From CAVXJN01 sp963762165 (GTDB lineage Bacteria; Pseudomonadota; Gammaproteobacteria; JASBUN01), in contig CAVXJN010000004.1 in NCBI GenBank assembly GCA_963762165.1, positions 186,001 to 250,000 on the forward strand: a stretch of 64,000 nucleotides of DNA, in the 5' to 3' direction. A program made the position numbers and the translations under genes. This document shows, piece after piece, positions 44,931 to 52,801 of this stretch (position 1 is the first letter of the stretch; the number at the start of each line of letters is the position of its first letter). Under the pieces are notes generated by a model. The model made no database searches and was not told the DNA's origin. It was given only the letters and a program-made list of their open reading frames with translations.

Positions 44931-45965
44931 ATGCCTGCTACCCAAGTTTGGCCGTTGGGCCTCAGCATTGTTCTGTTTCTGATTTCCATTCCGGTGATCG
45001 GCGTCTGTGGGGTTATGGTGACTTCGCGGGCCGAGCGCCTATCCCAGTTGACTGGCCTCGGCCAGGCGCTGGTCGGCGCCGTGTTTCTCGGCGCCATGAC
45101 TTCGCTGCCGGGTTTGATTACTTCGTTGACCGCCGCGGCGCAGGGCCACCCGGAGTTGGCGGTGAGCAACGCGGTCGGCGGCATCGCGGTGCAGACTGCC
45201 TTCCTGGCGCTGGCTGACATGTTTTATCGCAGCGCCAACCTCGAGCACGCCGCGGCTTCGGAAGCCAACCTGGTTCAAGCCGCGCTGTTGGTGGTGCTGT
45301 TGGGTATCCCGCTGTTGGCCGGGTTCACGCCGCGCTACACCGTCTGGAGCGTGCACCCGGTATCGGTTTTGCTGATCGCGGCCTACGTCTTCGGCCTGCG
45401 GCTCGTTTCCGGGGCCCATCGGGCGCCCATGTGGCAGCCCAAGCGTACCCGCGAGACCGAGACGGAAGAGACCGCGGCGGCGCCGGCGGCGCGCGCCGAC
45501 CTGCTGCGTTTGTGGGCCTCGTTCCTGGCCCTGGCCGCGATCGTGGCAGTGGCCGGCTGGGTAATCGGCAGCGCCGGCATCGCCATCTCCAAACAGACCG
45601 GCATGAGCGAGGGCGTGGTCGGCACCTTGTTCACCGCCACGACCACCTCGCTGCCCGAGGCCGTGATCGCGATCGCAGCGGTACGCCGCGGCGCCCTGAC
45701 CCTCGCCGTGGGCGACATCATCGGCGGCAACACATTCGACGTACTGTTCCTGGCGTTTTCCGACCTGACGTATCGCGGCGGCTCCATCTATCATGCGGTT
45801 ACCCAGACGCAAGCGTTCTGGCTGGCGTTGAGCCTGTTGATGGCGGCGGTGCTGCTGCTCGGGCTGTTGCGACGGGAGAAGCATGGGGTCGGCAACATCG
45901 GCTTCGAAAGCTCCACCGTTTTGGCGTTATACGCGGCAGGCGTAGCACTGCTGTTCGTGTCGTGA
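44931..45965 (+). CDS. Sodium/calcium exchanger-family (CaCA) membrane antiporter
   Basis: About 344 residues with ten or eleven membrane segments in two homologous halves, each with the alpha-repeat signature: GAVFLGAMTSLPGLITSLTAAAQGHPELAVSNAVGG (first) and GTLFTATTTSLPEAVIAIAAVRRGALTLAVGDIIGGNTFDVLFL (second). The acidic loop between halves (KRTRETETEETAAAPAAR) is short. Members exchange Na+ or H+ for Ca2+ or K+. The second repeat retains the key Glu (SLPEA) but the first has SLPGL, a Gly in place of the usual Glu, which could alter ion coupling. Start uncertain: 44931 is used; 44829 would add 34 residues. Confidence 0.88.
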   Translation: MPATQVWPLGLSIVLFLISIPVIGVCGVMVTSRAERLSQLTGLGQALVGAVFLGAMTSLPGLITSLTAAAQGHPELAVSNAVGGIAVQTAFLALADMFYRSANLEHAAASEANLVQAALLVVLLGIPLLAGFTPRYTVWSVHPVSVLLIAAYVFGLRLVSGAHRAPMWQPKRTRETETEETAAAPAARADLLRLWASFLALAAIVAVAGWVIGSAGIAISKQTGMSEGVVGTLFTATTTSLPEAVIAIAAVRRGALTLAVGDIIGGNTFDVLFLAFSDLTYRGGSIYHAVTQTQAFWLALSLLMAAVLLLGLLRREKHGVGNIGFESSTVLALYAAGVALLFVS

Positions 45966-46072
45966 CGCAGGCGGCAAAACTTCGGAATTTCGACCACACT
46001 AGAAATCGGCCCGTACAGCGCCCGACCACCGTGCGCTGCCGTTGTCCACCCAGACCAGAGGAGGGACGCCCC

Positions 46073-46615
46073 ATGAAAGCGGCGTCGATTGTGTTTTCAC
46101 TGATGAGCGTCATGCTCTTTGGCATCACCGGCTCGGCGAACGCGGAACCGGAAGCCAGGGGGGCGACGATGCCCATGCATGGCGCGCAACACGCCGGCCC
46201 ATACCACGGCCATGGCGCAATGGCAGACGGCGATGCGGCACGCTGCGCGGAAGCGCAACGCGCCTTGAATCCCATAAAAGCGGAATACGCTAAAAAGCAG
46301 GCTCCCCTGAAGGCGCGCTACAAGGCGCTCAAGCTTGAGTTGATGGCCCTGGCGTTGACGGATACGCCGGACAGTGCTGCGATCGACAAGAAGATCGACG
46401 AGATGCTCGAACTCAAGCGCCAACTACTGCGCAACAAGGCTGACAAAGTCAGCGCAATCCGCAACGCCTTGGACGAGGATCAACGTCCTCAATACGATCT
46501 GCGTGTAATGAAGAAGGCGGCGCGCGCCGGCGCGCATCACGGCAGCCGCGCCGGTTGCCATGGCTTTGGACATGGCGGCATGCACGGGCACGGCTACGGC
46601 GGAACGGAACGCTGA
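46073..46615 (+). CDS. Spy/CpxP/ZraP-like periplasmic chaperone or metal sensor
   Basis: 180 residues. Signal peptide (IVFSLMSVMLFGITGSANA), a helix-rich core with KAEYAKKQAPLKARYKALKLELMALALTDTPDSAAIDKKIDEMLELKRQLLRNKADKVSAIRNAL across three helices (the LTxxQ-like helical array of Spy/ZraP), and a His/Gly-rich tail (GCHGFGHGGMHGHGYGG) plus an N-terminal His cluster (MPMHGAQHAGPYHGHG), both suited to metal binding. GAGGAGGG precedes the ATG at 46073. It lies just upstream of the cytochrome b/Mo-protein pair on the same strand. Confidence 0.75.
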   Translation: MKAASIVFSLMSVMLFGITGSANAEPEARGATMPMHGAQHAGPYHGHGAMADGDAARCAEAQRALNPIKAEYAKKQAPLKARYKALKLELMALALTDTPDSAAIDKKIDEMLELKRQLLRNKADKVSAIRNALDEDQRPQYDLRVMKKAARAGAHHGSRAGCHGFGHGGMHGHGYGGTER

Positions 46616-46726
46616 ACGCCGATAGCAGCCGCCGATGACCGGAATGCATCAATTGGCTGGCGGGTCGGCGCGGTCCGATGGCGTTGGTTGGCGACCGAGC
46701 GCCTGCGCCCGCGTCCGGGAGGCGCT

Positions 46727-47545
46727 ATGGCTCGGCTAGGCGCAAAGTCCGGGTTCGTCTATCGGCACCCCTTGCCGGTTCGCATTGCCCATTGGCTCAA
46801 CCTGCTGGTGATGGCGATCCTGCTCGGCAGCGGCCTGCAGATATTCAACGCCCATCCCACCTTGTATTGGGGCGAGCGCTCCGATCCGGAACGTGCCTGG
46901 CTGCAGTTGGGCGCCGAACCGGACGAGGACGGCGAGTTGCGCGGTGTGACCCGCCTGTTCGGCATCGATTTCGATACCACCGGCGTGCTGGGGGTGTCCG
47001 CCAGCCCCTACGGCCGCCCGGAAGCGCGTGGTTTCCCGGCATGGGCCACCATTCCCGGCGCCCGTTGGCTGGCGATGGGCCGCACCTGGCATTTTTTCTT
47101 CGCCTGGGTATTCGTGATCAATGGCGGCCTTTACCTGCTCTACACCTTCGCCAGTCGGGAACGACGGGCGCGGTTTTTCCCCAACCGCGACGAGTTGCGC
47201 CATCTGGGCGGCGCCATCGGCGAACATCTGCATTGGCGGCGGCTGCGCAGCCAGGCGCTGGCAGGTTATAACGTGCTGCAGAAGCTGTCCTATGTAACCG
47301 TGCTGCTGGTGTTGGGGCCGCTGGTGGTGTTGACCGGCCTGGCGATGTCGCCGTGGTTGAACTCGGTGTTACCGCTGCCGGCAGTATTCGACGGCCGCCA
47401 GTCGGCGCGGACCATCCACTTTCTGGTGGCGTTCGGGTTTGCCCTGTTTTTCGCCGTCCACCTGTTGATGGTGCTGCTGGTGGGCCCGTTGAATCATGTC
47501 CGTGCCATGATCACCGGACGGCTGCGCGTGGAGCGGGGTACCTGA
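46727..47545 (+). CDS. Cytochrome b561-family membrane subunit
   Basis: 272 residues with four membrane helices. Haem-ligand histidines are likely in RIAHWLNLLVMAILL, RTWHFFFAWVFVINGG, and TIHFLVAFGFALFFAVHLLMVLLVGP. This is the hydrogenase/formate-dehydrogenase-type di-haem cytochrome b fold, which passes electrons between quinones and a periplasmic enzyme. CGGGAGG precedes ATG 46727. The next gene (2 bases on) encodes its probable Mo-enzyme partner. Confidence 0.85.
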   Translation: MARLGAKSGFVYRHPLPVRIAHWLNLLVMAILLGSGLQIFNAHPTLYWGERSDPERAWLQLGAEPDEDGELRGVTRLFGIDFDTTGVLGVSASPYGRPEARGFPAWATIPGARWLAMGRTWHFFFAWVFVINGGLYLLYTFASRERRARFFPNRDELRHLGGAIGEHLHWRRLRSQALAGYNVLQKLSYVTVLLVLGPLVVLTGLAMSPWLNSVLPLPAVFDGRQSARTIHFLVAFGFALFFAVHLLMVLLVGPLNHVRAMITGRLRVERGT

Positions 47546-47547
47546 GC

Positions 47548-48309
47548 ATGATCTCCAAGCGCCGCCGCCAGTTCCTGTTGCGAACGCTGGGCGCTGCTGC
47601 CGGCATCCCCCTGAGCGGCTGTGACCGCCTGTCCCAAAGTGCCTGGTTCACGCGGATGCTCGGCAGCGCAGAAGGCCTCAACCGCAGCCTGCATCACGCG
47701 CTAGCGCGCTCGGATTCTCTGGCCGAAGAGTTCACGGAAACCGATCTGTCGGCGCATTTCCCGGCCAACGGCAGTACCAATCCCGCCGATGCGGTATATC
47801 GTCGCCTGGCCGCGGGCGGATTCCAGGACTGGCAGTTGGAGGTCACGGGATTGGTCGCCAATGCCCGCAAATTCAGTCTCGACGATCTGCGCGATCTGCC
47901 CTCCCGCACCCAGATCACCCGCCACGACTGTGTCGAGGGGTGGAGCGCCATTGCGCAATGGAAAGGGGTGCGCATGGCGGCGTTGCTCGATGAGGTGAGG
48001 CCGAAACCCGAGGCGCGCTTCGTGGTGTTCCGCTGCTACGACAGTTTGGAGGCTGGTTCGCCGTATTACGAAAGCATCGATTTCGAGGACGCGCTGCATC
48101 CGCAGACGCTGCTGGCCTATGAATGGAACAACCAGCTGCTGCCGATTCGCTATGGCGCGCCGCTGCGACTGCGGGTCGAGCGCCAACTCGGCTACAAAAT
48201 GGCCAAGTACATTCGCGCCATCGAGGTCGTCGATTCCTTGTCCGGCATCTATGGTGGCAAAGGTGGGTATTGGGAAGACCGCGGTTACGCTTGGTACGCG
48301 GGCATATGA
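47548..48309 (+). CDS. Sulfite oxidase-fold molybdopterin-dependent oxidoreductase (MsrP/YedY-like)
   Basis: 253 residues. N-terminal RRRQFLLRTLGAAAGIPLSGC combines a twin-arginine-like and a lipobox-like feature, so it is exported and perhaps lipid-anchored. The Mo-ligating cysteine is in QITRHDCVEGWSAIAQWKGV; QTLLAYEWNNQLLPIRYGAPLRLRVERQLGYKMAKYIRAIEVVD completes the sulfite oxidase-type fold. Coupled to the cytochrome b gene, it should accept or donate electrons through that protein. The substrate (sulfite, methionine sulfoxide or another oxide) cannot be decided. Confidence 0.88.
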   Translation: MISKRRRQFLLRTLGAAAGIPLSGCDRLSQSAWFTRMLGSAEGLNRSLHHALARSDSLAEEFTETDLSAHFPANGSTNPADAVYRRLAAGGFQDWQLEVTGLVANARKFSLDDLRDLPSRTQITRHDCVEGWSAIAQWKGVRMAALLDEVRPKPEARFVVFRCYDSLEAGSPYYESIDFEDALHPQTLLAYEWNNQLLPIRYGAPLRLRVERQLGYKMAKYIRAIEVVDSLSGIYGGKGGYWEDRGYAWYAGI

Positions 48310-48387
48310 ACGCGGTACTGCTTGCCGGTGGCGCCGGCCGGGACGCTGAGCCGGAGGACTCAGACTGGGGCGAAGCCCGCAGAGGGT

Positions 48388-48708
48388 TCAGGGTCGGCTG
48401 ACTGCCTGTACCCGGATGAATCGACAGGCGACCAGGAACTCGCCTCCATCGATCGGTTCGCAGCGCACCACCTGCCCCTGCGCCGTCATCGCCGGCACGC
48501 TCTTGTTGCTCCCGGGCTTGAACTCGATTTCGATCGATGCCTGAACCGTGAGCGCTTGCTTGCACACCATTTGCACGCCGGTAGCGGAGAAATCCGTGCT
48601 GATGCCGACCATGCGCCTGGTCATGCCATCCACCCGGTACAACAGTGGGCAACGGCTCTGCACGCGCGGAAACAGGCGCTTCTCGAGGATTTCGGTCTCA
48701 GGTTGCAT
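48388..48708 (-). CDS. PilZ domain c-di-GMP-binding protein
   Basis: 106 residues, all PilZ. The RxxxR motif is in EKRLFPRVQSR and the (D/N)xSxxG motif in STDFSATGVQMVC, followed by beta strands ending EFLVACRFIRV. Single-domain PilZ proteins relay c-di-GMP to a partner such as a motility or polysaccharide machine. Start at 48708; encoded convergently with the Mo-protein gene. Confidence 0.9.
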   Translation of the reverse strand: MQPETEILEKRLFPRVQSRCPLLYRVDGMTRRMVGISTDFSATGVQMVCKQALTVQASIEIEFKPGSNKSVPAMTAQGQVVRCEPIDGGEFLVACRFIRVQAVSRP

Positions 48709-48971
48709 GTCGGTTCGCGCTTGGTTTCCGCGTCGGTTTGTTATGAATCAAAGTATCGGCTGGCAATGCAGTTCGCTTTAGGCGACGGCCCCGCGGCCGC
48801 CCCACTAACTCTGCCAGGTCCAGGGGCGCAGCCAATCATTCTTTGCAAAACATAGGATTGTCTGATCGCAGACCGCTGCGGGCGGCCGCCTACGTTCGCC
48901 GTCGCGGCCGGCGATTGCCGTGTCGGCGCCGCCGGTTCGCGCCGCCATGGCGCACGTCTGCCGGGTGCTGC

Positions 48972-49781
48972 CTAACGGCAATTCGGTTTCAGACCGCGGG
49001 CCTGTGCCTGCTGGTACAAGCGCATGGCGTCGGGCAGCTTCTGCTGCAACGCCGCGATCCGGGTATCGCCGGAGGGGTGCGTAGAAAGGAATTCCGGCGG
49101 ATTGCCGCCGCTGGACGCCATCATGTTGCGCCAGAGATCGATGCTTTCCCGGGGATCGAAGCCGGCTTCCGCCATATACCGCAAGCCGATGACGTCCGCC
49201 TCCGACTCCTGGGCTCGGCTGAACGGCAGAATCACACCATACTGGGCCCCCAGGCCGAGCAGCCCCATGAGCGTTTGTTGGTCGCCGTAACCCTTGGCGC
49301 CTGCGACGGCCGCCGCCAGTTGCAAGCCGGCGGAAGTGGCGTATTGGGTCGACATGCGGGCATTGGCGTGTTGGGCCTGGACGTGGGCCAGTTCATGGCC
49401 GATGACCGTGGCCAGTTGGGCCTGGTTCTTGGCAACGTTCAGCAACCCGGTGTAGACGCCGATGTTGCCGCCGGGAAGCGCGAACGCATTGACGGTTTTG
49501 TCTTCCTTGAAGACCGAAACCGTCCATTGGCCGCCGTCGATCGGTGGGGGCACCACTTTCGTCAGAGCGTGGGCGACGCATTCCACGTAGCGCCGCTGGG
49601 CTGGGTCCTGGGTTTGCGGGGTTTTCTTCTTGATTTCCTGGTATGCGGAATCCCCCATTTGCGCCATCTGCGCCGGGGCGAAGAACTCCAGTTGGCGTCG
49701 GCCCGTGGGCGAGGTGGCGCAGGCGGTCAAGAGCACAATGGCTAGCGCCGCGCCCAGGAAATTGATGGTCCGAACAGTCAT
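48972..49781 (-). CDS. M48 family zinc metalloprotease lipoprotein
   Basis: 269 residues. Lipoprotein signal (LGAALAIVLLTACA, lipobox LTAC) and a peptidase domain with the zinc motif HELAHVQAQH near residue 130, a third ligand in SEADVIGLRYMAEAGFDP and substrate-side NAFALPGGNIGVYTGLL. This is the BepA/LoiP-like outer-membrane proteostasis group, acting on misassembled envelope proteins. ATG 49781 has a good AAGGGAG site. The C-terminus lacks the long TPR region of BepA, so LoiP-like is more likely. Confidence 0.92.
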   Translation of the reverse strand: MTVRTINFLGAALAIVLLTACATSPTGRRQLEFFAPAQMAQMGDSAYQEIKKKTPQTQDPAQRRYVECVAHALTKVVPPPIDGGQWTVSVFKEDKTVNAFALPGGNIGVYTGLLNVAKNQAQLATVIGHELAHVQAQHANARMSTQYATSAGLQLAAAVAGAKGYGDQQTLMGLLGLGAQYGVILPFSRAQESEADVIGLRYMAEAGFDPRESIDLWRNMMASSGGNPPEFLSTHPSGDTRIAALQQKLPDAMRLYQQAQARGLKPNCR

Positions 49782-49934
49782 GAATTTCTCCCTTTCATTC
49801 GTATGATGAGCGTGCTGCGGCCGGCGACGCCTGGTCGATCGCCATGAAGCGGCGGCGCGGTTTCGCGCACACAACGTAGAAGGATAGAAGAGCGGACCGG
49901 GGGAAGTTGAAAACCCGCCGCTTCCGGGCGCGGT

Positions 49935-50762
49935 TCAGGCGCTCGCGGCGGGTTGGATCTTGTGCTGCGAACGGCCGATCACTGCGCCGACGGGGCGGGT
50001 GCCCTTGCAAGTGGGAAACCCGGTGCAACCCCAATAGCGGGAGCCCGCCCTGGCGCCTTTCTGCGCGGTCCGCAAGACCATCTCGCGCCCGCAATGGGGA
50101 CAACGGTGGTCGCCGTTGGCGCGCGGGCGCCGCGGCGGCATGGCCGCGGTCTTGCGTACCGAGTGCAACAGCTTTAGCAGCTGCGGTCCGTCCACCAGTT
50201 CGATTCCGCGATCGAGCGCAAAGGCCAGGGCGTCCTGAGTGAACGTGCTGGTGGTCACTACCACGCCGTGCTGGGCGTGCTCGGCAGCCATTACGCCCTG
50301 CAGTTCGCGCAGCGTAGCAACCCGGACTTTGCGCAGACGCCAGCGTTTGCATTCCACCAGCGTCGTCTGGCCGTGTTTGCGCAATACCAGGTCCGCGCCG
50401 CCGTGGCGGTCATCGCCGCCGGTTTCGCGGACGTGATAGCCGAGCCGGCGGTAGGCTTCACCGACCAGGTGCTCGAAGTCGTCCCATGGCAGATCGCGGA
50501 TGGAGTCGAGATCGGTTTGCTGCTCCAGCAGTTTGCGCCGGGCGCGCCGATTCAGGGCCGATGACAGTGCGGCGAGAGCGAACGCCAGCAACAGCGCCCA
50601 GGCCAGGTATGGCGTGGCGGCGCCGATCGCGGTGGTGGCCAGGGCAGACTCGGGTATGCCGAAACGGATGGCGACGAATGCGGCCGCGCCGACCGCGAGG
50701 TTGGCCCACCACGGCAGTACGGTCAAGTCGTTGAACAATGCACTTCGGCGGCGGTGTGCCAT
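49935..50762 (-). CDS. Membrane-anchored Mrr-like restriction endonuclease with topoisomerase-type zinc ribbon
   Basis: 275 residues. Two N-terminal hydrophobic helices (NLAVGAAAFVAIRFGI, TPYLAWALLLAFALAALSSAL), then a PD-(D/E)xK domain with FEHLVGEAYRRLGYHVRETGGDDRHGGADLVLRKHGQTTLVECKRW across its strands (catalytic D, E-x-K in VECKRW), and a C-terminal zinc ribbon CPHCGREM and YWGCTGFPTC as in topoisomerase I C-terminal fingers. Such proteins are annotated as restriction endonuclease-like, but the membrane anchor and lack of a methylase suggest another DNA or defence role. The ATG at 50762 gives the anchor near the N-terminus. Confidence 0.85.
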   Translation of the reverse strand: MAHRRRSALFNDLTVLPWWANLAVGAAAFVAIRFGIPESALATTAIGAATPYLAWALLLAFALAALSSALNRRARRKLLEQQTDLDSIRDLPWDDFEHLVGEAYRRLGYHVRETGGDDRHGGADLVLRKHGQTTLVECKRWRLRKVRVATLRELQGVMAAEHAQHGVVVTTSTFTQDALAFALDRGIELVDGPQLLKLLHSVRKTAAMPPRRPRANGDHRCPHCGREMVLRTAQKGARAGSRYWGCTGFPTCKGTRPVGAVIGRSQHKIQPAASA

Positions 50763-51091
50763 TGCATTTCCTTTTCCGGCTGCCCGCAAAGCGTTCCGCA
50801 ACTCACGTTAGCGGCCGGAGGACGTGCGAACTATACCTGCCTTCCGTTCGGTTGCCAGACCAAATGACGAAAACGAGAACCTTGACTGGAATAATGACGC
50901 AAACACGCGACAGTTGGTTCCTGCGCAACATAAATTTTCAGTCGTCAGGGAGCGACAAAGTAGCGTGCGGGAATTCTGAGAGGGGTCTTTGGCGTGTGGA
51001 GAGGCAGGCAGGTATAGCGGACAGCGGCCGGTGTCCGTGGCAGGTCTGCAGTTGCACTTCGGTCCGGCTTGCTGTGCGGTGCGTGCGCGGT
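50763..51091. other. 329-base intergenic region
   Basis: Nothing recognisable apart from GC-rich sequence. A 184-residue plus-strand frame that crosses this stretch has unlike composition and no start signal. Confidence 0.35.
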
Positions 51092-51301
51092 TTATTCCCA
51101 GTGCGGCTTGGCTGTGCGGCGGCGTTGGTGGTGGTGTTGTTGTTTGGGCGGTCGCAGAAAGCGCCACACGATTGCGAACAACGCCACCGTAAGCAACGCG
51201 TAGCCGGTGGGCCCGAAGGTGAAAATCTGATCCATTTCGGCAGCGGTGCTGCCCGAGGCAGTCAATGCGGCGCCGGTGGCGGTGATCGATAGTATCCCCA
51301 T
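51092..51301 (-). CDS. Small hypothetical membrane protein
   Basis: 69 residues with a transmembrane helix (FGPTGYALLTVALFAIVWRFL) followed by a basic, glutamine/histidine-rich tail (KQQHHHQRRRTAKPH). A GGGAG site lies about 10 bases upstream of the ATG at 51301, which supports translation. No family recognised. Confidence 0.45.
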   Translation of the reverse strand: MGILSITATGAALTASGSTAAEMDQIFTFGPTGYALLTVALFAIVWRFLRPPKQQHHHQRRRTAKPHWE

Positions 51302-51639
51302 GACGTGCTCTCCCTGTGGGCGTGGCGGCGATGATCGTGACGCGGCCTGGGTCAGTCCTGTGTCCAGAATTCGGATCCGGTTGATCCGATTTACAGTCTA
51401 GGACGATCAGTCGGCGTCGCTAGTGACGCCCTGCCGCGGTCGGGCCGGGGCCAGGGGCGCGTGCACGTCGATTATGGTTCCTCGGCTCGTGCCCCCAGCC
51501 AGGGCATGACGCTGCAGCCGGCTCGGGCTGGCGCGTCGGGCCGGTTTTGGCTACGTTTGAAGGCAACCGATTAGAAAAATGTAACCCAACCATTTGAACG
51601 CTCGTCCTGCGTTCGCGCTCTGCTTCGGGAGACAGGGTC
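51302..51639. other. 338-base intergenic region upstream of the propeller gene
   Basis: It holds the candidate promoter annotated at 51557-51585 and no coding signal I can support. Confidence 0.35.
51557..51585 (+). promoter_or_regulatory. Candidate sigma70 promoter for the propeller/TRAP-binding protein operon
   Basis: TTGAAG (51557-51562), 17-base spacer, TGTAAC (51580-51585), about 55 bases upstream of the ATG. The -10 matches consensus at four of six positions. Confidence 0.35.
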
Positions 51640-52800
51640 ATGAAACGATCGATCGCTTGTGTACTCGGTTGCGGTTTGGCAACCGCCGTTCTTCCCGCTA
51701 TCGCGGGTGTTTCCTACGTCTTCGTTTCCAATTCCGGTGACCAGACGATGTCGTTGGTACGATGTGTCACCCAGGGTAAGCACGGCATTCGCTGCGAAGA
51801 AAAGGATCGCCTCGACGTCGGCTTTTCGACCTCGTGGCCGGCGAACCAATACCGCGGCCACCCCGCGTGGTGGTGGACCGGGCTCAGCGGCCAAGTGGTC
51901 GGGCTCAAAGCGAAGGCATCGTTACAGCCGTTGAACTCGCCCCAGCACGTCAAATTCGTCGACACTTATACCGTCCAGGGGCGGCCGGATGGAGGAGCCA
52001 ACTTCATCGGCGTCTCGCCCCATAGGCGTACCGCCTGGAACTCTGCCCGGGAAGTGGACCGCATCCAGGAAATCGACACCAATCCGGATAGTCCCGGCTT
52101 CGGCACCGTCCTCACCAGCCTGACTGTTCCCGATCAGGACCCGACTTCGCCCGAGACCGCCACCCGCGGCGGCGCGCGTCCCTGCGACGCCACGATCACC
52201 CCGGACGGGCGTTATTTCATCGAACCGGATCTCGGCGGCGAATCGGTCACCGTGGTCGATACCGAAGCCAAGACCATTCTTTACCAATTGCCGGCGACGC
52301 CGATTGATCCTAGCGAAAAAGTACGGCCGTTCATGTCCACCACCAATGGCGACATCGCGCTGATCGAAAATTTCGAAGCCCCGAGCGGAACCTACGACGT
52401 CTGGGACGTGAGCGTGTTGCCCAATCGGCCGCTCCACTTGAAGAAGATTACCCCGGCCGACGGCCTGGGCATCGACCCGGAAACCAGCGAGTTCGTGCCG
52501 GGCGGTCACTATGCCTATTTGATGATTCACGGCATCGCCGGCGACAATACGCCCACCGGCCGCGGCCGCATCGATGTCCTGGACGTGAACCGCAGCTCGC
52601 CGAGCTTTCTGGAGATCGTCAACAAGATCGAATTGCCGCCGTACTGCGCACCGCACACCGGCGACTTCACCAACGATGGCGGCTATTTCGTGGTCAATTG
52701 CAGCGGTTCCGATCAGATTGCGGTAATCGATAACGCCACCCAAAGCGTCGTCACCACCGTGGCTGTGGGGCCGGCGCCGCGCGGCGTTATCGTACGCTGA
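51640..52800 (+). CDS. Secreted YVTN-type beta-propeller protein
   Basis: 386 residues. Signal peptide (SIACVLGCGLATAVLPAIAG), then repeated propeller strands: SYVFVSNSGDQTMSLVRC, DGRYFIEPDLGGESVTVVDTEAKTILYQLP and NDGGYFVVNCSGSDQIAVIDNATQSVVTTVAVGPAPRGVIVR (the YVTN repeat G-x-Y-x-V-x-N-x2-S/D-x-Q-I-x-V-I-D). Likely six or seven blades. It may carry a ligand or cofactor in the periplasm, or act as a scaffold. Its stop is two bases before the start of the solute-binding gene, so the two are cotranscribed. Confidence 0.8.
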   Translation: MKRSIACVLGCGLATAVLPAIAGVSYVFVSNSGDQTMSLVRCVTQGKHGIRCEEKDRLDVGFSTSWPANQYRGHPAWWWTGLSGQVVGLKAKASLQPLNSPQHVKFVDTYTVQGRPDGGANFIGVSPHRRTAWNSAREVDRIQEIDTNPDSPGFGTVLTSLTVPDQDPTSPETATRGGARPCDATITPDGRYFIEPDLGGESVTVVDTEAKTILYQLPATPIDPSEKVRPFMSTTNGDIALIENFEAPSGTYDVWDVSVLPNRPLHLKKITPADGLGIDPETSEFVPGGHYAYLMIHGIAGDNTPTGRGRIDVLDVNRSSPSFLEIVNKIELPPYCAPHTGDFTNDGGYFVVNCSGSDQIAVIDNATQSVVTTVAVGPAPRGVIVR

Positions 52801-52801
52801 G

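Noticed and set aside
50738..51292. 184-residue plus-strand frame
   Set aside because: It crosses the 5' end of the nuclease gene and the intergenic region, with no start signal, and its composition looks like non-coding GC-rich sequence.
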